The translations under genes were made by a program, and so were the position numbers. The notes under the pieces are model-generated. The model saw only the letters and a program-made list of their open reading frames with translations. It was not told the DNA's origin and made no database searches. From Bacillus sp. B1-b2 (GTDB taxonomy: Bacteria; Bacillota; Bacilli; Bacillales; Cytobacillaceae), in the NCBI RefSeq assembly GCF_009183415.1, contig NZ_WEHU01000023.1:1-64000 (forward strand): a stretch of DNA of 64,000 nt. Direction: 5' to 3'. Position 1 is the first letter of the stretch, and the number at the start of each line of letters is the position of its first letter. Below, in pieces: positions 8,149-16,675 of the stretch.

Positions 8149-8545
8149 CTTATGTAAGAGATTCATATATTTATAATTTTTATGGTCTAGGTGGCAAGGG
8201 TGGGATAGAAAAAATGAGGGGAAATCTAAAAGGTCAGATGGTTGAAATTTTAAAGTTTTTTCTCATAAACCGTGACCACCCTTGCCACTATATGTTTTTC
8301 TTAGCAAGACGCATTTTTCGATACCCTCTAAACCCTGAAGTAAGGGCAGGGAGGGTATCAATTTCTGAATAATCTCCAAAAAATGGAATGATAGAAATTA
8401 CATTAATATATTATTATTTTGAGATAGTAATTGAAGATGTTTTCCTATGTTGCTATCAAAATCTGCTGACGAATTAAAGAAGTATCTATTGCAGAGAAAA
8501 GGTCAGTAATTAGGCTTATACACTATTCAGGAAAGGATGTTTTAT
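8149..8545. other. non-coding region with two inverted repeats, origin candidate
   Basis: No convincing gene lies here. It contains a perfect 13-bp inverted repeat (GTGGCAAGGGTGG at 8191-8203, complement at 8276-8288) and an 8-bp one (ATACCCTC 8321-8328, GAGGGTAT 8351-8358). The latter surrounds GGGCAGGGAGGGTAT, which resembles the direct repeats at 2575 and 2642. An AT-rich stretch follows (8395-8440). This would suit an origin or a control site, but no function is shown. Confidence 0.4.
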
Positions 8546-9403
8546 ATGTTGTTTATCGAATCCATTAACAAGTTTGGAAAGTATCAAGCGAACATTGAGA
8601 GAAGCCCAGTAACTATTCAAGCTTATTATGAAGATCTGACGCTTTTTAATCGACACTTACAAGAAAAGTACAACGGTCCCATTTACTTAGAGGACATTAC
8701 GCAGGAGGATGTGGAAAATTATCTCTATTATCTGAAGGAGATCAAGCATTATCAACCGATTAGTAGAAAACGGGTGTTAGGAAGCACACGGTCCTTTTTC
8801 AGCTATGCATACAAGAGTGAGTGGTGCGACAAGAATGTGACTGCTAAATTGGAGCCTATCAAATGTCAGCACAAAGAGCGGCAATATCTCTCTGAAAAAG
8901 AGGTTAATCAGTTTGTGAATGCTATTGACCATAAGTTAATTCGATTAGTCGCACAAACGCTTTATTACACTGGAATGCGTATTTCCGAATGTCTAAACCT
9001 TCAAGTGGAAGATGTCGATTTAGAAGGCAATATGATTCATATTAGGCATGGAAAGGGAAACAAAGACCGCTTTGTTCCAATCAATGTAAAATTGAAGGAG
9101 TTGCTAGTGGACTATACGGAGAACTGGAAGGTGAACTCAGACTATTTCTTTGCCACAAGAAATACAGGTACTCTTTCAAAAACTAGAGTAGCTAAGGTAT
9201 TTCGGGATACGAATCAAGCATTAGGATGGAAAAAGAACGTAACTGCACATATTCTGCGTCATTCTTTTGCTTCTAAGCTTGTCCAAAATGATGTTCATTT
9301 AGTTAAAATTTCAAAGTTGTTAGGGCACAGTAGTTTGAAAACAACGAGTATTTATGTCCATAGCAACATGGATGATTTGAAGGATGCTGTTAACACGCTA
9401 TAA
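8546..9403 (+). CDS. tyrosine recombinase/integrase 2 (XerC/D-like)
   Basis: This second site-specific recombinase has 285 residues. Catalytic residues are Arg145 (TGMRISE), the Lys of GKGNKDRF, His235 and Arg238 (HILRH), His261 (GHSS) and Tyr270 (SIYVHS). The ATG at 8546 is chosen because AAAGGA ends 9 bases upstream; the ATG at 8537 abuts that site. It is followed 13 bases later by a partner gene. It lies nearest to the hag junction and is the better candidate for having catalysed insertion there, though this is inference. Confidence 0.9.
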   Translation: MLFIESINKFGKYQANIERSPVTIQAYYEDLTLFNRHLQEKYNGPIYLEDITQEDVENYLYYLKEIKHYQPISRKRVLGSTRSFFSYAYKSEWCDKNVTAKLEPIKCQHKERQYLSEKEVNQFVNAIDHKLIRLVAQTLYYTGMRISECLNLQVEDVDLEGNMIHIRHGKGNKDRFVPINVKLKELLVDYTENWKVNSDYFFATRNTGTLSKTRVAKVFRDTNQALGWKKNVTAHILRHSFASKLVQNDVHLVKISKLLGHSSLKTTSIYVHSNMDDLKDAVNTL

Positions 9404-9416
9404 AGGAGGAGTAACA

Positions 9417-10190
9417 ATGACTAAAGCGGAAGCATTGCAACCCATTTATGATGACAAGGTTAAGAAGATATTACAATTATTAGGTGATGGCTTTTCAAGG
9501 GATGAAGTTGCTGAACAGTTTCAGTATTCAACCTATCGTTCAATGGATAGCTTTATGAGTCGTAAGAATTTTGTTTGGGACAAGCGAAAAGGAACCTATT
9601 TACCGGCGGATACTATTAAAGCTTCACTAGAAACAATGGTGAATTTCCCATCAGACCGAGTCCGAAGAATTGTAATGGAACTGAACAAGGAAGGAGCAGA
9701 TTTAAAGGAGGTTGCATTGAAGGTAGGATTTGAAAACCATCTAGAAATGGCTCGTTACATGAAATCGAAAGGGTTTGAATGGTCACAAGAAGCAGGGAAT
9801 TATCTCTCTACTTCCCCGACGATTTCTAACGATGATGAAAATGTTGCTAATGCCAGAAATGAGGCTTCATTAGAGGGTTCCCTTTCTATTGGAAATGGTG
9901 GAGTTGAACAATTTCTACCCTTACTTGAATGGTTAGCCTTGAACAAGGAGGGCTTACAAAGTCTGTTAGGAGCGTCAGTAGCGTCAGGACAAATCCCCCG
10001 CTTTACCCTTCCTGGTCTTTTTGTTACGAAATCCGTTCACATGACTAATACCCTTGACCAAATGGTTCGAGATTTCAGCAAGGAAAAGAACATCAATCAG
10101 CGGGAGGTTTTCGAGGTTGCATTGATTGAATTCTTTCAAAAGTACGGTTACGAGCGAGAAGTGGAGAAATTGTTACAACAAAATGCTTAG
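9417..10190 (+). CDS. recombinase 2 partner protein with helix-turn-helix repeats
   Basis: This 257-residue protein starts at the ATG with AAAGGAGG 8 bases upstream, directly after recombinase 2. The first 140 residues hold two similar units: DDKVKKILQLLGDGFSRDEV...SMDSFMSRKNFVWDKRKGTYL and SDRVRRIVMELNKEGADLKEV...EMARYMKSKGFEWSQEAGNYL. Each looks like a helix-turn-helix. The C-terminus (NTLDQMVRDFSKEKNINQREVFEVALIEF, about 212-240) resembles a helical dimerisation segment. Such a protein could act as a DNA-binding helper or directionality factor for the recombinase. No named family is recognised. Confidence 0.7.
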   Translation: MTKAEALQPIYDDKVKKILQLLGDGFSRDEVAEQFQYSTYRSMDSFMSRKNFVWDKRKGTYLPADTIKASLETMVNFPSDRVRRIVMELNKEGADLKEVALKVGFENHLEMARYMKSKGFEWSQEAGNYLSTSPTISNDDENVANARNEASLEGSLSIGNGGVEQFLPLLEWLALNKEGLQSLLGASVASGQIPRFTLPGLFVTKSVHMTNTLDQMVRDFSKEKNINQREVFEVALIEFFQKYGYEREVEKLLQQNA

Positions 10191-10203
10191 CAAATGCAAT
10201 TCT

Positions 10204-10274
10204 AATGGAAGAGATGATGAACAGGATCTAATGGTTTCCTACTGGACCCCTGTTTTTCACTCTTCCATTTTTTT
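10204..10274 (+). terminator. terminator of the recombinase 2 operon
   Basis: A long imperfect hairpin has outer arms AATGGAAGAG and CTCTTCCATT and inner arms AACAGG and CCTGTT. A run of seven T follows at 10268-10274. It closes transcription at the right end of the element, before hag. Confidence 0.65.
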
Positions 10275-10375
10275 ATGATTTCCTAATGTTTTGGAGTGAG
10301 TTTCTTCCATTATATATAGTTTTCCTAATGATGCATCATCACATTCTTCAAACAGCTTGAGTCACATGGGGTTGT

Positions 10376-11977
10376 GTGGTAGGAAGAATCTTGATTTTCG
10401 GAGTTACTTTTCGTCAGTTAGGTTCAGCTAACAACGCACAACAATCTTCAATGGAAAAATTATCTTCAGGTCTTCGTATTAATGGCGCAAAGGATGATGC
10501 AGCAGGTCTTGCAATCTCTGAAAAAATGCGTGGACAAATTCGTGGATTAGACCAAGCTTCAGCGAATGCTCAAGATGCTAACTCTATGATTCAAACAGCT
10601 GAAGGTGCTTTAAGCGAAACAACAGACATCCTTCAACGTATGCGTGAACTTGCTACACAAGCAGGTAACGATACTAATACAGATACAGACCGTGGCGAAA
10701 TCCAAAAAGAGATCAACCAATTAACATCTGAAATCAACCGTATTGGTAATACTACTGAGTTCAATACTCAGAAATTATTAGATGGTGGAAGTGCTGGAAA
10801 AACAACAGTAGTTGTTGAGAATACTACTGAAGCAGTAGATGGATCTAATGATGCTCTAGCGGCAACAAAAACAATTGCTGGACTTGAATTTACAGCTAAA
10901 ACTGCGGGTACTGATGGAAATGACATTTCATTTACAGTGGATACAGCTGTAGATCCTGCTGATGGATCAGAGATTCAAAATTCTATCACTGTAACTGGTT
11001 CTGATATTGTAGTTACAATTGGTAGAAATGCTGATGGAACTGCAAAGACTCTTGACCAAGATGCAGTAAAAGCCTTAATTGATGGAGATGATGATGCTAA
11101 TGCACTTGTTTCAGTCGAAGTATCTAACGGAGCTACAGCAGTAACTGATACTACAATTGAAAACTTAGAAAATGGTGCTAATGCTACAACTCCTGGTACT
11201 CCTGGTGAATTTAGCTTTACTGCAACAGTTCCTAAAGAAGGTCAAATATACAATATCGATGGAGAAGAACTTACATTAACTCTTGCAGAAGATGCAGATG
11301 CTAATGCTGTTGCTGTTGCTTTAAAAACAGCAATCGAAGGAAATGCTACATTAAATGCTAAGTACGAAGTAGCTGACCCAACAACTGGGACAACATTAAG
11401 CTTAACCCAAAAAGTTGCTTCAGAATCAGCAGCAGCACCTGTAGTTGAACTTGAACTTGCGACTGCTAGTGAAGGCTTCTCAGCTAACTTCCAAATTGGT
11501 GCAAATGCTGGTCAAAGTATGACAATCGAAATTGGTGATATGCGTGCAACATCTGATTCACTTAAAGTAGCAAGTGAAGATGGAACAACTGTAACGTCTA
11601 AATCAGGGAAAGTAGCATCATATACAACTGCGACTGATGTAACAAATGGTAGCAACAATGAAGGTACTTTCAAAGCACTAGATATTTCATCACATGAAAA
11701 AGCAAGTGCTGCTATCGATGTTATCAATGATGCTATTGAGAATGTATCAGCTGAGCGTTCTAAACTAGGTGCTTACCAAAACCGTTTAGATCACACAATC
11801 AATAACTTGAGCACATCTTCTGAAAACCTAACTGCTGCAGAATCTCGTATTCGTGACGTAGACATGGCGAAAGAAATGATGGATCAAACTAAGAATTCAA
11901 TTCTTTCTCAAGCATCTCAAGCTATGCTTGCTCAAGCAAATCAGTTACCACAAGGAGTTCTACAACTTCTTCGTTAA
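10376..11977 (+). CDS. hag: flagellin, 5' end replaced at the element junction (probably disrupted)
   Basis: From about residue 11 the protein is a typical flagellin: TFRQLGSANNAQQSSMEKLS with the conserved N-terminal D1 helices (to about 145), a long variable Ala/Thr/Asp-rich middle, and the conserved C-terminus ending AMLAQANQLPQGVLQLLR. The usual opening (about 12 residues, MRINHNIAALN-type) is absent. The sequence before codon ACT at 10406 is unrelated and the only start codons are GTG 10376 or TTG 10391 without a convincing ribosome binding site. No SigD promoter is visible upstream. The N-terminal D0 helix is needed for export and filament assembly, so this allele is likely non-functional until the element leaves. 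A second intact flagellin elsewhere cannot be excluded. Confidence 0.85.
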   Translation: MVGRILIFGVTFRQLGSANNAQQSSMEKLSSGLRINGAKDDAAGLAISEKMRGQIRGLDQASANAQDANSMIQTAEGALSETTDILQRMRELATQAGNDTNTDTDRGEIQKEINQLTSEINRIGNTTEFNTQKLLDGGSAGKTTVVVENTTEAVDGSNDALAATKTIAGLEFTAKTAGTDGNDISFTVDTAVDPADGSEIQNSITVTGSDIVVTIGRNADGTAKTLDQDAVKALIDGDDDANALVSVEVSNGATAVTDTTIENLENGANATTPGTPGEFSFTATVPKEGQIYNIDGEELTLTLAEDADANAVAVALKTAIEGNATLNAKYEVADPTTGTTLSLTQKVASESAAAPVVELELATASEGFSANFQIGANAGQSMTIEIGDMRATSDSLKVASEDGTTVTSKSGKVASYTTATDVTNGSNNEGTFKALDISSHEKASAAIDVINDAIENVSAERSKLGAYQNRLDHTINNLSTSSENLTAAESRIRDVDMAKEMMDQTKNSILSQASQAMLAQANQLPQGVLQLLR

Positions 11978-11993
11978 TTTTAGATTATTTGGA

Positions 11994-12024
11994 AGAGACT
12001 CTAGTTTTTACCAGGGTCTCTTTT
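11994..12024 (+). terminator. flagellin terminator
   Basis: The stem AGAGAC / GTCTCT is followed by a short T run, 16 bases after the flagellin stop codon. Confidence 0.65.
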
Positions 12025-12697
12025 GTCTAAAAAAGTGACACATAATAATAGGTGTAAATCTTAAATAGAGGTTAATATTATCTTTTAGGTTGTCTGATTA
12101 ACAAAATTTAAAGATCCACAGCGCAATTAGTCAGCAAAAGATATAGTAGTGAATCATTCTCATTTTCGAAAAAATCACAAAATGGAGATGTTTCACTTAC
12201 TACTTCAAAGGAATAGAAGAACCGTGTGTGGAAGTTTTAGAACAAATTTTGATTAATCAAAATTTGAATGAAGCTTTTTTTGCGATTCTATAGAAATAGA
12301 GAATGGAAGGACGTCTATACTGTAATATCAACGAATTAATAACAATTTTTGAAGGATAAATATCTTCGCGTATCTGTACCAGAAAAGAAATCATAAATCA
12401 CAAACTGCCTTAAAAGTGAAAATCTTAAAATGCAATATGATTAAACAGTGCAATATATTAAATATAGTAGTATTTTACCTTCCTCTTGTATTTACCATAG
12501 CATTCTCGGTAACGATGATTCTTTCATCTACTATTCTTTTATAATTAGTAATTTCTCTATCTATTATAGTAATATCTCCTAATATAATTGTTTGTCTCTT
12601 AATAAAATAGAATGTATCTTTCTTTTTATATATACGTTCATCTTATTAGATAAACTATTTATTTTTCTCCAAATCCCAATCTTTCAGAAAAACTTCT
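12025..12697. other. long AT-rich gap between hag and flaG with dyads
   Basis: No gene is supported. Two structures stand out. At about 12,146-12,211 there is a long imperfect inverted repeat with GTAGTGAA-type arms that could fold into an RNA hairpin. At 12,243-12,266 there is a perfect 24-bp AT-rich palindrome centred on TTAATCAA-like sequence. The rest is stop-rich. The length is unusual for this operon junction, so decayed insertion DNA is possible. Confidence 0.4.
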
Positions 12698-12723
12698 TAA
12701 ACTATTTCTATCTAAGCCGATAT
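12698..12723 (+). promoter_or_regulatory. SigD promoter of the flaG-fliD-fliS-fliT operon
   Basis: TAAA at 12698-12701 and GCCGATAT at 12716-12723 are separated by 14 bases, which matches the Bacillus SigD consensus (TAAA-N14-16-GCCGATAA). It lies about 45 bases before the flaG start. Confidence 0.75.
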
Positions 12724-12766
12724 TATTAATATAATTCTAGTTGTATTTTATAGGGGGATTTTATTA

Positions 12767-13117
12767 ATGATTGAACGATTAGGTTCCCAGCAAGGTTTAT
12801 TAGCATCTAGACAAGTTGAAAACGTAAGTAATATTGATAAGAGAATAGAAGGCAAGATGGATGTGAAAGGGCAAATATATGGTCCGAAGCAAAGTAAGGA
12901 ACAAATGAGTGAAGTAATTGATAGTATCAATTCCTTCATGCAACCCTCTCATACTTCTTTAAAATTTGAACTCCATGAAAAATTAAATGATTACTATGTA
13001 CAAGTAATTGATGATGACACGAAAGAAGTAATCCGTGAAATTCCCTCTAAAAAGGTGCTAGATATGTATGTAGCTATGAAGGAATTTATGGGCTTAATGA
13101 TTGATGAAAAGATATAA
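12767..13117 (+). CDS. flaG: FlaG family flagellar protein
   Basis: This 116-residue protein is the FlaG/YvyC family member always found between flagellin and FliD in Bacillus. The C-terminal half carries the family pattern LKFELHEKLNDYYVQVIDDDTKEVIREIPSKKVLDMY. The N-terminal half is polar and variable. FlaG influences filament length. The ATG is preceded by AGGGGGA, and a SigD promoter lies upstream. It is the first gene of a four-gene operon; fliD starts 19 bases after its stop. Confidence 0.9.
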   Translation: MIERLGSQQGLLASRQVENVSNIDKRIEGKMDVKGQIYGPKQSKEQMSEVIDSINSFMQPSHTSLKFELHEKLNDYYVQVIDDDTKEVIREIPSKKVLDMYVAMKEFMGLMIDEKI

Positions 13118-13136
13118 ATATATGAGGTGACCTAAG

Positions 13137-14657
13137 ATGGTGTTAAGAATAGGTGGATTGGCTAGTGGAATGGACATTGATTCTCTTGTCTCGGAAATGA
13201 TGGCAGCAGAACGTTTACCGCTAGATAAGTTAAGTCAGAAAAAAACATATACAGAATGGCAACGTGATGATTATCGTGAAATGAATACTATGCTGTTGGA
13301 TTTAGATACTAATATTTTCAATGGTGTAGGAAAACAGGCGAATTATATTAAGAAGACTGTTGCTATTTCTGATCCTGATGCTATTTCTGTTAAGAATGTG
13401 AATTCTACTATTGATTTTACAGGGTCTGTTAAAGTGAAGAACCTAGCAACAGCTTCAACCATGCACAGCTACACAAAATCTAGGGTTACCGATTCTTCAA
13501 AGACACTAGAAAATTATGGGATTACAAAAGAACAAACTATTACAATTAGTGCTATTACTAAAGAAGGTGTACTGGAAGAGAAACCTTTTAAAATTAATAA
13601 AGATGATACATTAGATAGTGTTATTTCAAGAATTAATAAAGAGTCTGGCGTAACAGCCTTCTTTGATGCCAAAGAACAAAAAATATCCTTTATAGCTAAG
13701 AATACAGGGAATATAGGGTCAGGAGATAGTTCACCCGAGATAATTCTTACTGACAATGGGGATCCAAGCGAGAAATTTTTTAATAATATATTAGGAATTA
13801 ATACTAATAATGAAATAGCAGCAGGTAAGCAAGCAGGAACAGTTGGAACAAATGCAGAAGTTGAGTACAATGGGCTTACAATCACTCGCCCATCCAACAC
13901 ATTCACCATCAATGGCGTAGAAATAACAGCTAAAAAAGTGACAACAGATGCTGTAACATTTTCTTCCACACCTGATGTGGATGCAGTATTGGATACTATC
14001 ACACAATTCGTGAATAAGTACAACGAAGCAGTCGAAAAAATTCGTACAAAAACAACAGAAGCGAAATATCGTGATTACCAACCACTAACGGATGCTCAAA
14101 AAGAGGGAATGGAAGAAACAGAGATAGAGAAATGGGAAAAACTTGCTAAAAGTGGGACATTAAAGGGCGATTCCATTTTGACATCTACTTTAACTAGAAT
14201 GCGCTCAAGCTTAAGTAGTCCTGTTAGTGAGACATCTGGATTTAGTCAGTTATCTGAAATTGGTATTACCACTACTTCCAATTATTTAGATGGTGGTAAA
14301 TTAACAATAAATGAAGATAAATTAAGAGAAGCCATTGCAAAAGATCCAAATGGTATCTATGAACTTTTCCAAAAAGATGGAGCTACTTCTTCTGAAAAAG
14401 GGATTGCAAGAAGATTAAGAGAAAATTTAAAAACATCTATGGCAGATATTACAGATAAAGCTGGGAAATCATCAAGTGTTAATAATACCTTCGCTTTAGG
14501 AAAACTATTAAATAACTATGATAAACAAATCGATCGTTTTGAAGATAAATTAGTTACAATTGAAGACCGTTATTGGGCTCGATTTACTGCAATGGAATCA
14601 GCAATCAGTAAAGCTAATAACCAGTCATCTTACTTAATGAATATGTTTAGTTCATAA
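13137..14657 (+). CDS. fliD: flagellar filament cap protein FliD (HAP2)
   Basis: This 506-residue protein caps the filament and helps flagellin fold at the tip. The N-terminal motif LRIGGLASGMDIDSLV is diagnostic. The C-terminal FliD domain includes LSEIGITTTSNYLDGGKLTI and EDRYWARFTAMESAIS, and the end is a coiled coil for capping (SYLMNMF). The ribosome binding site is GAGGTGA. It is followed 20 bases later by fliS. Length is normal for Bacillus. Confidence 0.95.
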   Translation: MVLRIGGLASGMDIDSLVSEMMAAERLPLDKLSQKKTYTEWQRDDYREMNTMLLDLDTNIFNGVGKQANYIKKTVAISDPDAISVKNVNSTIDFTGSVKVKNLATASTMHSYTKSRVTDSSKTLENYGITKEQTITISAITKEGVLEEKPFKINKDDTLDSVISRINKESGVTAFFDAKEQKISFIAKNTGNIGSGDSSPEIILTDNGDPSEKFFNNILGINTNNEIAAGKQAGTVGTNAEVEYNGLTITRPSNTFTINGVEITAKKVTTDAVTFSSTPDVDAVLDTITQFVNKYNEAVEKIRTKTTEAKYRDYQPLTDAQKEGMEETEIEKWEKLAKSGTLKGDSILTSTLTRMRSSLSSPVSETSGFSQLSEIGITTTSNYLDGGKLTINEDKLREAIAKDPNGIYELFQKDGATSSEKGIARRLRENLKTSMADITDKAGKSSSVNNTFALGKLLNNYDKQIDRFEDKLVTIEDRYWARFTAMESAISKANNQSSYLMNMFSS

Positions 14658-14677
14658 TAAAAAGGAGCGTTTCTAAA

Positions 14678-15079
14678 ATGGCAATTAAAAATCCGTATCA
14701 ATCATATCAGCAAAATTCAGTTAACACGGCATCCCCTGGTGATTTAACATTAATGCTTTATAATGGTTGCTTAAAGTTTTTACACTTAGCGAAAAAAGCT
14801 ATTGAAAACAAAGATATCACAACTCGCAATACGAATATCCAAAAAACACAAAACATTATTAAAGAATTAATGGTTACATTAAATATGGATATTCCTGTAT
14901 CCAAAAACTTAATGACACTGTATGACTATATGAATCGTCAGTTAGTGAAAGCAAATATTGAAAGTGATATTTCAATCATTGAAGAAGTAGAAACACTTAT
15001 TACGGAGTTCCGTGATACTTGGAAGGAAGCAGTTATTCTAAATCGTCAAAAGCAATATGGTCAAGGTGGCCAAGTGTAA
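14678..15079 (+). CDS. fliS: flagellin chaperone FliS
   Basis: This 133-residue cytoplasmic chaperone binds the C-terminus of flagellin before export. The start NPYQSYQQNSVNTASPGDLTLMLYNG matches the family exactly. The rest is helical (KFLHLAKKAIENKD, MNRQLVKANIESD). The ATG is preceded by AAAGGAGCG. Its stop overlaps the fliT start (TAATG), showing translational coupling. Confidence 0.95.
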   Translation: MAIKNPYQSYQQNSVNTASPGDLTLMLYNGCLKFLHLAKKAIENKDITTRNTNIQKTQNIIKELMVTLNMDIPVSKNLMTLYDYMNRQLVKANIESDISIIEEVETLITEFRDTWKEAVILNRQKQYGQGGQV

Positions 15080-15414
15080 TGGAAGCAATCAAGCAATGCT
15101 ATGCCATCACGAATGAATTAATAGGATTGCTAAAAGAGGAAAAAGAAGCTGATATGGAAAAGGTAGATCAGCTTCTGGAACAAAGACAAGCATGCTTATC
15201 CTTATTAACTCCGCCAACTACTGAGAGCGAAAAAAAGTTAGGCCAAGCGCTTATACAGCAGGATAAAGAGCTTGTATCTATGTTACAAAAAGCTAAAATC
15301 TCTATCCAAAAGGAATTAAGAGATTTAAAATTTAAAAAGGCTTCTAATCAAAAATATGTAAATCCTTATCAATCTTTACAAACGGACGGAATGTTTTATG
15401 ATAAGCGAAAATAG
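15079..15414 (+). CDS. fliT: FliT family flagellar chaperone
   Basis: This 111-residue helical protein occupies the fliT position after fliS. The ATG at 15079 overlaps the fliS stop and has AAGGTGG 9 bases upstream; the longer frame inside fliS is not used. The C-terminus (YVNPYQSLQTDGMFYDKRK) is typical for Bacillus FliT. FliT binds FliD and keeps it unfolded for export. A bidirectional terminator follows. Confidence 0.88.
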   Translation: MEAIKQCYAITNELIGLLKEEKEADMEKVDQLLEQRQACLSLLTPPTTESEKKLGQALIQQDKELVSMLQKAKISIQKELRDLKFKKASNQKYVNPYQSLQTDGMFYDKRK

Positions 15415-15416
15415 AT

Positions 15417-15464
15417 AAACAAAGGGAGTTAGCATGGTAAGTTGCGAACTCCCTTTGTTTTTTA
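15417..15464. terminator. terminator after fliT, possibly bidirectional
   Basis: A perfect 14-bp stem (AAACAAAGGGAGTT and complement) is followed by T residues on the plus strand. It overlaps the stop codon of the opposite glgC gene, so it may serve both. Confidence 0.8.
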
Positions 15465-16628
15465 GATTACTTTATACAACCCAACTCGATTATCCTTATT
15501 CACTACATCCTCACCAACTAATACAATCTCTGCATTGGCTTTGCTTGGAGCGATAATACAATGATCTCCAACGGTAACTTTACATGCAGTTACACCCTTC
15601 TCAATCACTACATTCTCTCCAATAACTGTACCTGGTAGAAGAACAGAATCCTTGATAATAGATCCTTTACCAATTACTACGTCGTTAAATATTACGGAAT
15701 TTTCTACGGTTCCATATACCTCGCAGCCTTCACTGATGATAGAACGTTTTACAGTAGCAGAAGAATCGATGTAAGATGGAGCATAGCTCTGTTCATGTGT
15801 GAACACGGTCCAATCCTTATCGTTTAAGAAGATATTGCTTTCCTTTGATAAAAGATCCATATTTGCTTCCCAGAAGCTATCGATGGTTCCAACATCTTTC
15901 CAGTAGCCGCTAAATGTGTAAGCAAATAGTTTTCGGTTGTCTGTTAACATGGCTGGAATAATATCTTTTCCGAAGTCTTTTGAGGATAGTTCGTTTTCTT
16001 CCTCTTTTTGTAGATAGGACTTTAACGTTTTCCATTTGAAAATATATACGCCCATGGAGGCAAGATTGGATTTAGGATTATCTGGCTTCTCTTCGAAATC
16101 AACAATGCGATTGTTGGTGCCATCTGTATTCATAATGCCGAATCTGCTTGCTTCTTCCCAAGTTACCTCTGTAACGGAAATGGTTGCATCAGCACCAGTT
16201 TTAATATGTTCTTGAAGCATAAGGTCATAATCCATTTTATAAATATGATCGCCAGAAATGACAAGTACATGTTCAGGATCATATTGGTCGATAAAGGAAG
16301 TGTTTTGATAAATGGCATGTGCTGTGCCATCATACCAACGTTCTTCTGTTCCACATTGATAAGGAGGAAGAATGTTCAGTCCGCCATCTCGACTATCTAA
16401 ATCCCAGTCTTTACCGTCTTTAATATAGTTTTGTAATACATGTGGTTGATATTGTGTTAATACACCAACGGTATCTATTCCTGAATTACGGCAATTACTT
16501 AAGGTGAAATCAATAATTCGATATTTGCCACCGAATGGTACTGCAGGTTTAGCTAAATCTTCTGTTAGTTTCTTTAATCTTGTCCCTCGTCCGCCCGCTA
16601 AAAGCATAGCAATACATTTTTTCTTCAA
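15462..16628 (-). CDS. glgC: glucose-1-phosphate adenylyltransferase, solitary copy
   Basis: This 388-residue enzyme makes ADP-glucose from ATP and glucose 1-phosphate for glycogen synthesis. The N-terminus [33 protein letters not shown] is the nucleotidyltransferase signature. The C-terminal third is a left-handed beta-helix ([18 protein letters not shown]). The start codon is TTG, with AGGAGG 7-8 bases upstream. In B. subtilis glgC sits in a glgBCDAP operon; here no glgB, glgD, glgA or glgP is adjacent, and the gene sits between flagellar and hpf genes. It may be a second copy or may have been moved. Confidence 0.9.
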   Translation of the reverse strand: MKKKCIAMLLAGGRGTRLKKLTEDLAKPAVPFGGKYRIIDFTLSNCRNSGIDTVGVLTQYQPHVLQNYIKDGKDWDLDSRDGGLNILPPYQCGTEERWYDGTAHAIYQNTSFIDQYDPEHVLVISGDHIYKMDYDLMLQEHIKTGADATISVTEVTWEEASRFGIMNTDGTNNRIVDFEEKPDNPKSNLASMGVYIFKWKTLKSYLQKEEENELSSKDFGKDIIPAMLTDNRKLFAYTFSGYWKDVGTIDSFWEANMDLLSKESNIFLNDKDWTVFTHEQSYAPSYIDSSATVKRSIISEGCEVYGTVENSVIFNDVVIGKGSIIKDSVLLPGTVIGENVVIEKGVTACKVTVGDHCIIAPSKANAEIVLVGEDVVNKDNRVGLYKVI

Positions 16629-16675
16629 AATAGATCCCTCCTGTGTATATTCAAATGTTATTTAAAGTCATATTT

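Larger units (their letters stand above)
1..10405. mobile_element. integrative element with own replication genes, inserted in the flagellin gene
   Basis: This block interrupts the conserved order expected upstream of the hag-flaG-fliD genes. It contains two tyrosine recombinases of the same orientation near its ends (380-1258 and 8546-9403), small partner genes after each, a family A DNA polymerase, a DUF669-like protein and a D5-type primase/helicase. The right edge is placed at about 10,405, where the reading frame switches from unrelated sequence to canonical flagellin. The left edge is not visible: the window opens in an IS110-type transposase tail, and the missing 5' part of hag is not found in the first 400 bases. 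No structural phage genes or conjugation genes are seen in the sequenced part. Whether both recombinases belong to one element, or two elements are nested, cannot be decided here. Confidence 0.7.

Noticed and set aside
8142-8372. Plus-strand frame of 76 codons overlapping the end of the helicase gene
   Set aside because: No ribosome binding site, and the frame is made mostly of the inverted repeats described at 8191-8358.
8451-8511. Tiny plus-strand frame of about 20 codons before recombinase 2
   Set aside because: Very short with no good ribosome binding site; it may be a gene remnant but cannot be supported.
12290-12420. Possible decayed transposase between hag and flaG
   Set aside because: Short peptide fragments were read but none matched a transposase pattern well enough.
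13514-14081. Long minus-strand frames opposite fliD
   Set aside because: They are shadows of the strongly supported fliD gene and have no ribosome binding sites.
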